DNA from: Myxococcales bacterium
Lineage (GTDB): Bacteria; Myxococcota_A; UBA9042
Length of the DNA: 64,000 nt
NCBI GenBank assembly: GCA_947491025.1
Contig: CANLIC010000008.1
Span: forward strand, 1 to 64,000
Reading direction: 5' to 3'
The first letter of the stretch is position 1. Each line of letters opens with the position of its first letter. The notes under the pieces are model-generated. The model did no database searches and was not told the origin of the DNA. It saw nothing but the letters and a program-made list of their open reading frames with translations. A program made the position numbers and the translations under genes. Shown piece after piece: positions 22,967 through 31,906 of the stretch.

Positions 22967-23198
22967 CAACGCGGCCAAGCGGCCCGTCCCTGGCGCGGCG
23001 GCAGGGCCGGCCGTAGGCGGGTCGAGCGGGGATCGCGCAGAGCAGCGCACCCAGCCGCCCCAGGCGACTCGCTCCCTGCGCTCCCGCAGCGACCTGCCGC
23101 GACGGCGGACATGCGGCGGGAGAGCTCCCGAGAGGCCGACTGGGCCTTGCCTGGCCTTGGTGCCGCAGCCTGGGCGCGCTGCGAGTTCCGCCTGGTGC

Positions 23199-23483
23199 TT
23201 ACTTCTCGTCCCCGAGGTCGGCGATGAGGCGGCCCCAGATTTCGGCGTCGAGCAAGCCTTCGCTGTCAGCGTCCGCGGCGAAGTTCTCGCGGTTGTTCGC
23301 ACCCTGCGGGCACTCGTGGCAGATCATCGAGCGCACGCGGAGCGCGTTCGCGTTCATGTAGTCATCCAGACAGGTCGCGAGGTACAGGCGACGGCCGCGA
23401 AGCTCGCACTGAAACACGTCGGAGAGCCGGCGCGGGCGGGCGGTGGTGTCAGCGCGGGACACTGGAATCTGCAAGCCGTTCAT
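23199..23483 (-). CDS. Small Cys4 protein, 94 aa
   Basis: The start at 23483 has GGAAG five bases upstream. The frame stays open for another 52 codons upstream, but that extension is Arg/Pro-rich and has no better start. The core has Cys residues in FQCELRG, YLATCLDDYM and CHECPQG, a C-x11-C...C-x2-C layout suggesting a small zinc-binding fold. It is followed by NNRENFA and an acidic tail. I do not recognise the family securely. There is no signal peptide, so it is probably cytoplasmic. It is divergent from the next operon. Confidence 0.65.
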   Translation of the reverse strand: MNGLQIPVSRADTTARPRRLSDVFQCELRGRRLYLATCLDDYMNANALRVRSMICHECPQGANNRENFAADADSEGLLDAEIWGRLIADLGDEK

Positions 23484-23748
23484 TCGCTTCCTTCGCTGCT
23501 GCGCCGCGACATGCGGCGGTTGGGCCTGCCCTGGTGCTGGAGTGTTCCAAGGCGTGGCGAGGCTGGGCTCGGGCGGCACCGCGCGGTGTCGACGAGGCCC
23601 GAGGCGCGCGGACTCTACGCAGGCGTGGCGGGCGGTCAAGAGAAACTCGCATCGTCTTGTCGTCTCGGCAGGTTGCGCCGCTGCGACCTTGCCACGCGGG
23701 CAGGCACAGGCGCTGGACGCGGGGCGGCTTGGCCACTAGGCTGCCATC

Positions 23749-25779
23749 ATGGTCGTCAGCGCCATTCCGTACGCTCGAGAGCTTGGCCGCGCCGGGCGGG
23801 TCGTTGCCGCGCTGGTAGGGCTCTTGCTTCTGCCGGCCTACGACTTCGTCCGCGACGGGGACGGGCGAAGGTTCTCCTTTCCAGACAGAGAGATCGCGGT
23901 TTTCGTGCTGGCGCCGAGTGGCAATCAAGTGCCGACGGAGGAGCTGAGCGAGGCGACTCGGGCGGCAGTTGAGCGGTGGCGGGAGGCCAGCGGAGACCGG
24001 CTGCGACTGGTCTACGGCGGCCTGGTGGCACGCGCACCCGGCTTCGATGTAACGGTCGGTATCCGCTCCACCGACACCGACGCTGCCGATGGCGAGTTGA
24101 TCGGTGATGTGTCGTATGTGGGGTCCGGTGGCGTACTGCAGCGTGTCGAGGTAACGCTGGACGCGGCGCAGTGGGCTTTTGTGGCGCCGAGCTCTGCTAG
24201 CGATCCGCGGCCTCGGGCGGACTTGCGAGCTTCGGTGGTCCACCTGCTCGGCCACGCGGTCGGGCTGGCGCACAGCCGCGAGTTGGCGGCGACGATGGGC
24301 TTCCTACCCATCGAGCCGGGCAAGCGCAGCCTGGAAGGCGATGACATCGCTGGCGTGCGGGCGCTCTATGGCGACAGCGCGGCGGGTGGCCTCTGCGACG
24401 GCTGCGAGGGCGACGGTGACTGCGGCGGCGGCGGGCGCTGCTTGCGCTGGCCGGATGGCCGGGCGTCGTGCGCCGCGGGCTGCGTTGTGCACGCCGACTG
24501 TCCAGTGGGTTGGAGCTGTGGGCTGTGGAGCGGCGGCCAGGCGTGTTTGCCCAATGGAGGCCATTGCTCGCCGGATCGCGAGACGGCGCGGGCCAGCGGA
24601 CCTTGTGCGAGCGACCTCGCTTGCCCCTCGCCACTGCAGTGCCTGGTGCTCGAAGATCGCGGCATGTGCACGGCGGGCTGCGCGGGCAACTGCGGTAGCT
24701 TCGGCCAGTGCGTACAGGTGCAGCTGGGCGGCACGGTGCTCGGGATCTGCCTCGACCTGAAGCAGCGTCCCTTTGGCGGTCGCTGTGAGGCGGCTGCCGA
24801 CTGCAAGTCGCTCTTGTGCCTTCCGAGCATCGACGGCGGTGGGTTCTGCTCGGCGCCTTGCGCGGCCGGCTGCCCGAGCGGGGCCACCTGCGATGGCGCC
24901 GGCGCCTGCGTCGCCAAGGGGCTCGGCCCGGACGGCTGGCCATGCGGCAGCGGCTTCGACTGCGGGTCTGGTCGCTGCGTCGGGCAGGGAAGCGAGCGCC
25001 GTTGCGCGCAACCCTGCTCGCTGGCGTCCGATTGCGCCAAAGGCAGTGGCTGTGCCAAGCCCGCGGGTCAGAGCGGCACGTTCTGCCTGCCGTTCGGCAC
25101 TCCTGGGCCGGGCGCCCCATGCACCGGCGCTTGTTCGGGTGGTGCGACCTGCGTGGCCGAGACGACCGCTGTGCGCGTGTGTCGGATCGGCTGTGATCCG
25201 TTCATTGCCGCCGATTCGTGCCCGGAAGGTAGCAAGTGTGTCTACCGCGGAGGCAGCGGGCATTGCCGACCTGGCAAGGCGGGCAGCAACATCGGCGACC
25301 CTTGCGGCCCGGGCAACGCTTGCCTCGTCGACCTCGTGTGCGCAGAGCGCGACGGGGTGGCGACCTGCCTCGCCGACTGCGAGCTCGCCTCGGGCGCTCC
25401 ATGCGCGGCAGGCCAGACCTGCGCGAAGCTCCTCGGCGATGACGCTGGCACCGGGCCGGCGCGCGGCGTCTGCGCATTGGACGGCGCCGCGCGGCAGATA
25501 CGCTCCACAGCCCCTGAGTCGAGCGCCAATTTCGCCGCCCGAACGCTGACAATGCCGAAGGTCGTGGCTTGGGCACCGATCCCAGAGCCCGAGCCGCCAC
25601 CGACGGATTCGGGGTGCCAGTCAGCGGCGAGCCTTCGGGCAGGGCGCAGCGCCTGGCCGCCCTGGGCGTTGGGGGCGTTGATCGTCGGGATCTTTCTCTG
25701 CCGATCGCGCCATGCTGGGCTGGGCGGTTTAGGTCCGAGGGCTGGTGCCGCGGCACGGTCGAGCGCGCCGGGTCCATGA
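23749..25779 (+). CDS. Secreted matrixin-like, Cys-rich protein, probable pseudoprotease, 676 aa
   Basis: An N-terminal hydrophobic segment (residues 17-31) acts as a signal or anchor. Residues 48-207 look like an M10 matrixin domain, with the zinc-site region HLLGHAVGLAH at 165-175, an ATMGF Met-turn and DDIAGVRALYG at the end. The general base Glu of HExxHxxGxxH is replaced by Leu166, so the three zinc His remain but proteolysis is unlikely. A Cys-rich region of about 370 residues follows. A late membrane helix near residue 645, preceded by a Cys and followed by Arg, resembles a MYXO-CTERM sorting tail. The stop overlaps the next start (ATGA). The ribosome-binding site is weak. Confidence 0.85.
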   Translation: MVVSAIPYARELGRAGRVVAALVGLLLLPAYDFVRDGDGRRFSFPDREIAVFVLAPSGNQVPTEELSEATRAAVERWREASGDRLRLVYGGLVARAPGFDVTVGIRSTDTDAADGELIGDVSYVGSGGVLQRVEVTLDAAQWAFVAPSSASDPRPRADLRASVVHLLGHAVGLAHSRELAATMGFLPIEPGKRSLEGDDIAGVRALYGDSAAGGLCDGCEGDGDCGGGGRCLRWPDGRASCAAGCVVHADCPVGWSCGLWSGGQACLPNGGHCSPDRETARASGPCASDLACPSPLQCLVLEDRGMCTAGCAGNCGSFGQCVQVQLGGTVLGICLDLKQRPFGGRCEAAADCKSLLCLPSIDGGGFCSAPCAAGCPSGATCDGAGACVAKGLGPDGWPCGSGFDCGSGRCVGQGSERRCAQPCSLASDCAKGSGCAKPAGQSGTFCLPFGTPGPGAPCTGACSGGATCVAETTAVRVCRIGCDPFIAADSCPEGSKCVYRGGSGHCRPGKAGSNIGDPCGPGNACLVDLVCAERDGVATCLADCELASGAPCAAGQTCAKLLGDDAGTGPARGVCALDGAARQIRSTAPESSANFAARTLTMPKVVAWAPIPEPEPPPTDSGCQSAASLRAGRSAWPPWALGALIVGIFLCRSRHAGLGGLGPRAGAAARSSAPGP

Positions 25780-27788
25780 AGGGCGCCCCGGCGATGCTGG
25801 GCCCGGCGGCGATCGCGATCGCCCACGACGCGGCGGACGTCGCGATCGCGTGTGGCGGCGACAGCGAGGCCACGCTTCCGTGGACCTTCGTACCGGCGAC
25901 GGTGGCCGAGTGCGCCGCCGGTCTGGCGTTGCTATCGGCGGCCGGGCGACGCTGGCGCTGGCAGGCACCGGGCTCATCGACGGCCTTGGCGCCGGCCCGG
26001 ACCGAGGCCAGAGGCGAGTGGACGATTGCGCTCACGCGGCTCCGGGGCTGCACGGAGCGCGGCGACCGCCCTGGGGTCTTCGCAGCGGGTGGGGGCTCGC
26101 TGGCGGGCGCCGCTGAGGCGGCGCTGCGACGCCACCAACGCACCTTAGGGCCCCTTCCGCCTGCCTTGGCCGCGACCCCACTTGGCGATCTCTACCGGCG
26201 GCCGCCAACCGAGCTTCCGCGCGATTGCATGGAACCTTGGCCGGTGGTCGCGGCCATTGTGGCGCTGGGCGCACAAGTGACGCGGATCGATCGACCGGGC
26301 TTGCTGGACTTGCGGCGAGCGGACGCGGTGCTGGAGCTCGAATTGCGGCCGGGGCGGCTGGCCCAGGTCGAGCGGACCGTGACCTGGCGCCTGCCGGACG
26401 CCCAGTCGACGCTGGCGGCGTTGCAGCGGCTCGTGCCGTGGGTCGGGTGGGGTTGCCGTGTCCGCGCCGCGCCGGAGGTCGGGCTGGAGCGGGGCGCCCT
26501 ATGGTGCCGGCCGAGCGGCTCGGAGGCCCAGTGGAGTGTGGCCGTAGGGCGGGCCTTGCCGCAGGCGGCGGCATGGCTGGACCGCCTGCTGAGGCAGCGC
26601 GGCGATGATGGCTGGTGGCTGGAGGTGCACTCCGCAGCCGAGGCCGGCTTGTGCGAACTACAGCTGGCCGAAGCGGAGGCGCTGCTGCGAGAGAGCGGTG
26701 GCCACCGGATTCAGGCCGGGGATGACACCCAACTGCGCCGCTGCTGGCCGGGCGACCAGGCGCTGGTGCCGGCGCTTGCGCATCGACGGGGCGAGTCGAT
26801 GCACGGTGCCGACGCCCACTGGGAGTGGGGCGCACTCCGGCGGCTCTTCGCTACAGCACAGGCGGCACGCGCCTGGGCACAACTTGACGACATCGGCCCC
26901 GCCGGCGCGCGGCTTCGGGCCTGGACACGGCACGCGTTGCCGGCAGCGGAGCCTGGCCCTGAGGTCTACCTGGCGTTGCGCCAGCTGGGCGACGCGGCGC
27001 AGGCGTCGGGAACCCTCCGGACCGATAAGCAGAGACCGGTGTGGACGGCTGGCCCTGCGCCGACGCTTTGGGTTGCGCCGCAGGCGACGGTTGCGGATGC
27101 CATGCGCCTCGCCGAAGACGCTGGACGCGCCTTGACGCTAGGCGGCGCCGCAGGCTCGCACGGCCTGCCAGGCGGGCCGACTTGGAGCGAGCTGCTGTCG
27201 GGCGATGAGCGATCGCTCCGCTGGCTGCGAGCCGCTGCGGTGCCCGTGCCGGCGCAGTGGTGGCCCGGCGTGGTGGTCGCGGTGGGCAGTGCGGATGCAG
27301 CGGGCAGGCTGAGGCTTCCCGACGCGCGAGGTCCGGCGGCGCTGCGCCTGCAGCTCGAAGCGCTGCGGACGGGTGCGCGGACGCCGGGCCCACTGCGCTT
27401 GGCCACCGATACCGCGCGTACGCCGCGGCGCCTGGCTCGCATTGCGCCTTGGCCCATGTTGATGCAGCGCCTGGTCCGCCTAGCACCCTGGCTCGCCGCG
27501 GTGCACTGTGTCGGCGTGCTATGCGACGGCGATCGCGGCCGCCTGTACATCGAATTTGCCGGCCACGATGCGCGCCGACGCCGGGCGGTCGACGCGATCG
27601 GCGCCCTCCTCACGGGCCTCGAGCCAGACAGTGCGCTTGAAGCCGACGGGTGGCCAACCGCGGCGCTTTTGGACAGCGACGTGCTCGACGGCGACTCATT
27701 GGGCGCGACACCGGCCGACGCGCTGGCACTGGTTGAGCTCGGCGCCGAACCTCGCTGGCTGGTGCCGCAAGCGGCGGAGGTGCTGTGA
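25776..27788 (+). CDS. Divergent FAD-linked oxidoreductase, glycolate-oxidase-like, 670 aa
   Basis: The start ATG overlaps the upstream TGA by four bases, indicating translational coupling. Residues about 28-60 (FVPATVAECAAGLALLSAAG) match the opening of a PCMH-type FAD-binding domain as in GlcD/GlcE. A similar but weaker segment recurs near residue 435 (WVAPQATVADAMRLAEDAG), suggesting two related halves. The flavin-binding Gly-rich loops are poorly conserved, so activity is uncertain. The next gene encodes an Fe-S protein and overlaps by four bases, which fits a GlcD/E plus GlcF pair oxidising a 2-hydroxy acid. The substrate is unknown. No signal peptide is present. Confidence 0.75.
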   Translation: MKGAPAMLGPAAIAIAHDAADVAIACGGDSEATLPWTFVPATVAECAAGLALLSAAGRRWRWQAPGSSTALAPARTEARGEWTIALTRLRGCTERGDRPGVFAAGGGSLAGAAEAALRRHQRTLGPLPPALAATPLGDLYRRPPTELPRDCMEPWPVVAAIVALGAQVTRIDRPGLLDLRRADAVLELELRPGRLAQVERTVTWRLPDAQSTLAALQRLVPWVGWGCRVRAAPEVGLERGALWCRPSGSEAQWSVAVGRALPQAAAWLDRLLRQRGDDGWWLEVHSAAEAGLCELQLAEAEALLRESGGHRIQAGDDTQLRRCWPGDQALVPALAHRRGESMHGADAHWEWGALRRLFATAQAARAWAQLDDIGPAGARLRAWTRHALPAAEPGPEVYLALRQLGDAAQASGTLRTDKQRPVWTAGPAPTLWVAPQATVADAMRLAEDAGRALTLGGAAGSHGLPGGPTWSELLSGDERSLRWLRAAAVPVPAQWWPGVVVAVGSADAAGRLRLPDARGPAALRLQLEALRTGARTPGPLRLATDTARTPRRLARIAPWPMLMQRLVRLAPWLAAVHCVGVLCDGDRGRLYIEFAGHDARRRRAVDAIGALLTGLEPDSALEADGWPTAALLDSDVLDGDSLGATPADALALVELGAEPRWLVPQAAEVL

Positions 27789-28774
27789 GTTTGCTTGAGG
27801 CAGCAGCCCTTTGCGCGCGATGCCCCTCGCTCTGCGCCCCGGCCTGCCCGGCCGCGATCGGCGCTGACCGTCCGGGTCTGGAGCCGCGCGAGCTGATGCT
27901 GGGGGCGGCCACGGGCGATGTCCTGGCGCCCGACCTCTGCACGGGGTGTGGCGCTTGCTCGCAGGTCTGCGATGCCGATGTGCCGGTCGCCGACTTGTTG
28001 CGGCAGGCACGCGGTTTGCAGCGCCAAGCGGGCGACCGTCGCGCCCGTGGCGACGATTCGCTGGCGCAGGCCGAGGGCTGGCGTCGCGCCCGTGGCGCAC
28101 CTGGCCTGACCTGGCTGGTTGCGCGTTGTGGCTGTGGCGCTCCGGGCTACGACGAGGCCGCACTGCGGGCGGCGCTTCTTCGCCAGGGTCGCAGCCGCGT
28201 GGTGGTGGTCTCAGGGCTCGACTGTGGACGCCGGGCGTTCGAGGCCGGCGCGGATGCGGCTTTTCTGGCACTCGGGGATGTAATCGCGCCGGCCCTCGCC
28301 CAGGTCAGGACCTTGGTGGTCGCTGGCGAGGCCTGCGTGCAGTCGCTGCGGCGGCACCAGGAAGCCCAGGAGCTCGCCGCCTTGCACGTCGCGCTGCTCG
28401 ACGACTGGCTGGCGCGCTTCGGCGTCCGTTTGCCGGGCGGCGCCATCCGCTTGTCGCCCTGCCAGCGCGCACCTGCGACCGTAGCCGCGCCAGGGCTGAC
28501 TCCCTGCTTTCCGCCTGCACCGGCATGCTGTGGAGGTCAGGGGCGGCTCGTCGAAGTGGCCCCGGCGGTGGCGCAGGCGGCAGGGCTAGATCTGCTGCGT
28601 CGGCTGGAGGGGCGGACGGCCGGGCCGCAGCGGCTCTATGTCGCCGACGCGACCTGCGCTGCACACCTGCGGCACATCGTCGAGGCGCACGGCGTCGCCG
28701 TCGAGATCGTTGATCGTGCTAGCGAATGGTTGGCTGGCAGCGGACAGCTGGGCAGCCCGGATCCCGCGGGCTAG
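27785..28774 (+). CDS. Fe-S oxidoreductase subunit, GlcF-like, 329 aa
   Basis: The GTG start overlaps the previous TGA. Two N-terminal clusters are visible: Cys10, 13, 17 and 21 (CARCPSLCAPACP) and Cys52, 55, 58 and 62 (CTGCGACSQVC), the layout of a two-[4Fe-4S] domain. The C-terminal half has scattered Cys (GLDCGRR, SPCQRA, ACCGGQGR) reminiscent of the CCG domains of GlcF/heterodisulfide-reductase-type subunits, but degenerate. It probably passes electrons from the FAD partner. Its stop shares the palindrome CTAG with the convergent gene's stop. Confidence 0.82.
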   Translation: MSLLEAAALCARCPSLCAPACPAAIGADRPGLEPRELMLGAATGDVLAPDLCTGCGACSQVCDADVPVADLLRQARGLQRQAGDRRARGDDSLAQAEGWRRARGAPGLTWLVARCGCGAPGYDEAALRAALLRQGRSRVVVVSGLDCGRRAFEAGADAAFLALGDVIAPALAQVRTLVVAGEACVQSLRRHQEAQELAALHVALLDDWLARFGVRLPGGAIRLSPCQRAPATVAAPGLTPCFPPAPACCGGQGRLVEVAPAVAQAAGLDLLRRLEGRTAGPQRLYVADATCAAHLRHIVEAHGVAVEIVDRASEWLAGSGQLGSPDPAG

Positions 28775-30849
28775 AGCTTGCCGGCAAGGATCAGGCCAAA
28801 GGTCTCGGCGAAGCCGTCGACCGTCATCTTGCCGCTGTACAAGCGCCCATTGATGTAGACCGCTGGCGTGCCTTCAACCCCGGCCCGAGAGGCCTCAGCG
28901 AGGTCGCGATCGAGCTTTGGCTTCCACTGGCGGCTTTCGACGAAGGCCTTGGCCGCGGCGATGTCCATGCCTAGCTCGCGGCAATGCGCTTCGAGCTTGG
29001 TCGCCTGGGCGGCGAGGCGGACAGCCAGGTCGCCCTCGCGCGGCATCAACGTGCGGAAGTTGTTGAACACGAAGTCCTCGAATGCCGCGAACTTGCCCTG
29101 CTGCAAAGCGGCAAAGGACCACGCTGCCGACTGGCAGGCGCCAGGGTGCATGTCGCGGCTCATGCCCGGGTTGCATTGGCTGGAGAGCGGGAAATGCTTG
29201 AATGCGATCGCGACCTTACCCTCATGTTGCGAGGCCGCGGCCTTGAGCGGCAACGAGACGCGGCCACAGAAGGGGCACTCGAAGTCCTTGTAGACAACGA
29301 CCTTGATAGGCGCGTCCTTGGAGCCGTGGACCGGCGAGCCCTCCAGATCGAAGCTGTTGACCTTGGGGGCCAAGATCGGCGGCGGCACCTCTTGTTTGCC
29401 GCTGGCGATGGTCTTGGCGTACACGTCCTTGGCGTCGGTGCCGGCGGCGAGCAGCGCCTTGGCCTTGGCGAGCTCCTCGTCGATGAGGCGGCGGAATGCG
29501 TCGAGCGGCTGCGCGCCCGAGATCTTGCGGCCGTTGATGAAAAACGCCGGCGTGCCGGTCGCGGTGACCTTCTCGGCCATGGCGGCGTCGTCGAGCACCT
29601 GCTGGCGCTTCTGCTTGGCATCGAGGCAGGCGACAAACGCGGCTTCATCGACGCCGACAGCCTTGGCGTGGGCCGGTAGCTCTTCGCGCGAGAGCGTCTG
29701 CTGGTTGCCGAAGAGACGCTCCTCCATCTCCCAGAACTTGCCCTGGTCGCCGCCGCAGAGCGCAGCCTCTGCAGCGATCTGGGCGTTCTTGTGGAAGGAG
29801 AGGGGCTGGTTCTTGAACACCATGCGCATCTTGCCTTCGTAGGCCTTCTCGACCTCGGTCAGCGTCGGCCGCACCTTGGAGCAGAAGGGGCACTGGAAGT
29901 CGGTGAACACGACGAGCGTAATCGGCGCGTCCGCTGGCCCCTTGGCTGGCTCCTTGCCGTGCAGCTCGACCTTCCACACCGTCTTGTCCTCTGCGGGCTC
30001 CTCCTTCTTGGCTTCGGGCTCGGCCTTTGGCGGCGGCGCCGGTGGCGGCACTTTGCCGTCGATCAGCCACTTGATCGCCTTGTCGGCCAACGAGGGTGAG
30101 TTCTTGCGCCACATCCGCGCCTGCAGCGTGGCCGGCGTGGCGCCCGCGGCGAGCTCGGCCGTGGCCTTGGTCAGCTCGGCCTCGATGGTCTCTTTGAACT
30201 TCTCGAAGGGTTGGGCGCCCGACAGCTTCGCGCCGTTGATGAAGAAGCCAGGCGTGCCGCTGACGCCGAGGCCGTTGGCGATGGCGACGTCTTCATCGAC
30301 ATGGCGCATCAGGGCTGGATCGCTGAGGTCCTTCTTAAAGGCGACGAGGTCGAGCTTGAGCTCGCCGGCCCACTTCTCGAAGTTGGCGCTGGTCAGATCC
30401 TTGGCGTTGGCGAAGAGCTTGTCGTGCATCTCCCAGTACTTGCCCTGGCGACCGGCGGCCAACGCGGCGACGGCAGCGGGCCGTGCGTCCTTGTGGAAGG
30501 AGAGCGGCTGGTTGACGAAGATCACGCGGACATCGTCTTTCCACTGTTCGGAGACCTGCTTGACGGTTTCGGCTCCTCGCGAGCAGAAGGGACATTGGAA
30601 GTCGCTGATCTCGACCAGGGTGATGCGGGCGTCGGCCTTGCCCTTGGACGGGAAGCGATCTTTCGCCGCCACCGCCGGCTTGGCGGCCGTTTCGGTCGCT
30701 GCGCTGGCCTTCTTGGAGCCGATCGGGCCCTTGCCGTCGTCGGGCTTGCCGACGCAGGCTGTCAGCGCGAGTGCGACGACCAGCGCCAGCAAGGCCGGCG
30801 GCAGGAGCGAAAGGATGCGCGGGGCGTTGCGAGGGGAGCGGAGACGCAT
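28771..30849 (-). CDS. Lipoprotein with three DsbA-like thioredoxin domains, 692 aa
   Basis: The start at 30849 has GAGG seven bases upstream and gives a lipoprotein signal with lipobox LTAC (Cys32). Three Thioredoxin_4/DsbA-type domains follow, with active-site CPFC near residues 85, 318 and 524. Each also has the cis-Pro loop (SGTPGFFING, TGTPAFFING, EGTPAVYING). All three thus look catalytically competent. Pro/Lys-rich linkers separate them. A role in periplasmic disulfide formation or isomerisation is inferred; the Cys-rich giant protein, the matrixin-like protein and the vWA proteins here are plausible clients. Three DsbA units on one lipidated chain is unusual. Confidence 0.92.
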   Translation of the reverse strand: MRLRSPRNAPRILSLLPPALLALVVALALTACVGKPDDGKGPIGSKKASAATETAAKPAVAAKDRFPSKGKADARITLVEISDFQCPFCSRGAETVKQVSEQWKDDVRVIFVNQPLSFHKDARPAAVAALAAGRQGKYWEMHDKLFANAKDLTSANFEKWAGELKLDLVAFKKDLSDPALMRHVDEDVAIANGLGVSGTPGFFINGAKLSGAQPFEKFKETIEAELTKATAELAAGATPATLQARMWRKNSPSLADKAIKWLIDGKVPPPAPPPKAEPEAKKEEPAEDKTVWKVELHGKEPAKGPADAPITLVVFTDFQCPFCSKVRPTLTEVEKAYEGKMRMVFKNQPLSFHKNAQIAAEAALCGGDQGKFWEMEERLFGNQQTLSREELPAHAKAVGVDEAAFVACLDAKQKRQQVLDDAAMAEKVTATGTPAFFINGRKISGAQPLDAFRRLIDEELAKAKALLAAGTDAKDVYAKTIASGKQEVPPPILAPKVNSFDLEGSPVHGSKDAPIKVVVYKDFECPFCGRVSLPLKAAASQHEGKVAIAFKHFPLSSQCNPGMSRDMHPGACQSAAWSFAALQQGKFAAFEDFVFNNFRTLMPREGDLAVRLAAQATKLEAHCRELGMDIAAAKAFVESRQWKPKLDRDLAEASRAGVEGTPAVYINGRLYSGKMTVDGFAETFGLILAGKL

Positions 30850-30946
30850 GCCAGACCTCATTGGGCGGCCATCGGCCGCGGGCAAGGGCCGCGAGGATGC
30901 CGGCGCCGGAGCGGCGCTGCAAGCGCTGCGGTGTCGAGTCGCGGCG

Positions 30947-31846
30947 ATGGACCTAGGCCAGGCCTTCCGCCGGCGCATTGCCACGGCGTTGGCGGCCGCG
31001 GGTGCCCTCGGTTGCAACCCACAGCTGCCGATCGAAGAGTCCGCGCGGCGGCCCGCAGCGCCCACTTCCTGGCGACTTCCGGCCGGCGCCTCACCGACCG
31101 ACGTCGACCCTGACGGCCTTGGGGCCGACGTGGAGCACGCGCTGGCCGAGCTCCGCGTTCGCACCCGCTGCAACGACGTCTCAGGCTGTCCGTCCGCCGA
31201 CTTGCTGCGCGCAGCCGGACCGCAGGTGGTGCGCCCGCTGCTCAACCTGGCCCACGTTGCCAAGCCGAGGGCGCCCTGGCTAGCGCGCGTCACGCTGTTG
31301 CTGGGCGAGCTGGGCGACGACGACGAGGTGCTGCCGACGCTGCAGCTGCTGGCCGAGCGGGAGGAGGACGCAGTGCGCGCCGCCGCCATCCTCGGCCTTT
31401 GGCGCCGCAACGCCATGGGCCGCGATCAGCTGCAAGAGAACGCTGATACGGACAGCGCGGCGGCCGTGTCGCGTTCACGATTGGCCGCGCGCTGGGCGCT
31501 TGCCGGCCGTGGCGACGTCGAGGCTCGCCACGCCTTCGATGCCTTGGTGCTGGAGTTGTCGCAGCAGCTGGTGGCGGCCGACTCGCTGCGCTTTGCGGCG
31601 TGGCTCTGTGGGCAAGCGCCAGCGCCGCCATGCGATGCGCTCTACGAGCCGATGGCGAAGCACCCCGCCTTCCTGGTGCGGCGCGAGGTGATGCGTCGCA
31701 TCCGGGAGCGGCCGCATGTCAGTCACTTGCCGGCACTGCGGCTGCTCGCCGGTGACCCCATTGGCTCGCTGGCCACGCCGGCCACGGAGCTGCTGCGTGG
31801 GCTAGAGACTGGGCCGGCGCACCCCCGCCCTGCCGAGCCGCGCTGA
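30947..31846 (+). CDS. HEAT-repeat-like lipoprotein, 299 aa
   Basis: The chosen start gives a short signal ending in AGALGC, an acceptable though imperfect lipobox. An in-frame ATG at 30848 would spoil the signal peptide. The mature part is helical and Ala/Leu-rich, with repeating 'LxxLAxREEDAVRAAAILGLW' type units that resemble HEAT repeats, and two or more Cys. It is divergent from the triple-DsbA gene, with about 97 bases between the starts. A scaffold function in the envelope is inferred; no partner is known. Confidence 0.75.
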   Translation: MDLGQAFRRRIATALAAAGALGCNPQLPIEESARRPAAPTSWRLPAGASPTDVDPDGLGADVEHALAELRVRTRCNDVSGCPSADLLRAAGPQVVRPLLNLAHVAKPRAPWLARVTLLLGELGDDDEVLPTLQLLAEREEDAVRAAAILGLWRRNAMGRDQLQENADTDSAAAVSRSRLAARWALAGRGDVEARHAFDALVLELSQQLVAADSLRFAAWLCGQAPAPPCDALYEPMAKHPAFLVRREVMRRIRERPHVSHLPALRLLAGDPIGSLATPATELLRGLETGPAHPRPAEPR

Positions 31847-31865
31847 CGGTGAAGCCAATAGAACC

Positions 31866-31906
31866 GCGGCGTCGAGGCCGGAGGAACTGCGGCGTCGAGG
31901 CCGGAG
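31866..31906. repeat. Short tandem duplication, period 23 bases
   Basis: The 18-base unit GCGGCGTCGAGGCCGGAG occurs at 31866-31883 and again at 31889-31906. It sits in the 60-base gap between convergent genes, directly against the stop codon of the minus-strand gene. It is probably a slippage product. Confidence 0.7.

Noticed and set aside
20565-23972. 1,135-codon plus-strand frame across the kinase gene and tRNA-Gly
   Set aside because: It runs over a tRNA and antisense to intact kinase motifs, with no start signal.
30848-30946. Upstream start for the HEAT-like lipoprotein
   Set aside because: It would add 33 polar residues before the signal peptide and overlap the start of the divergent gene.
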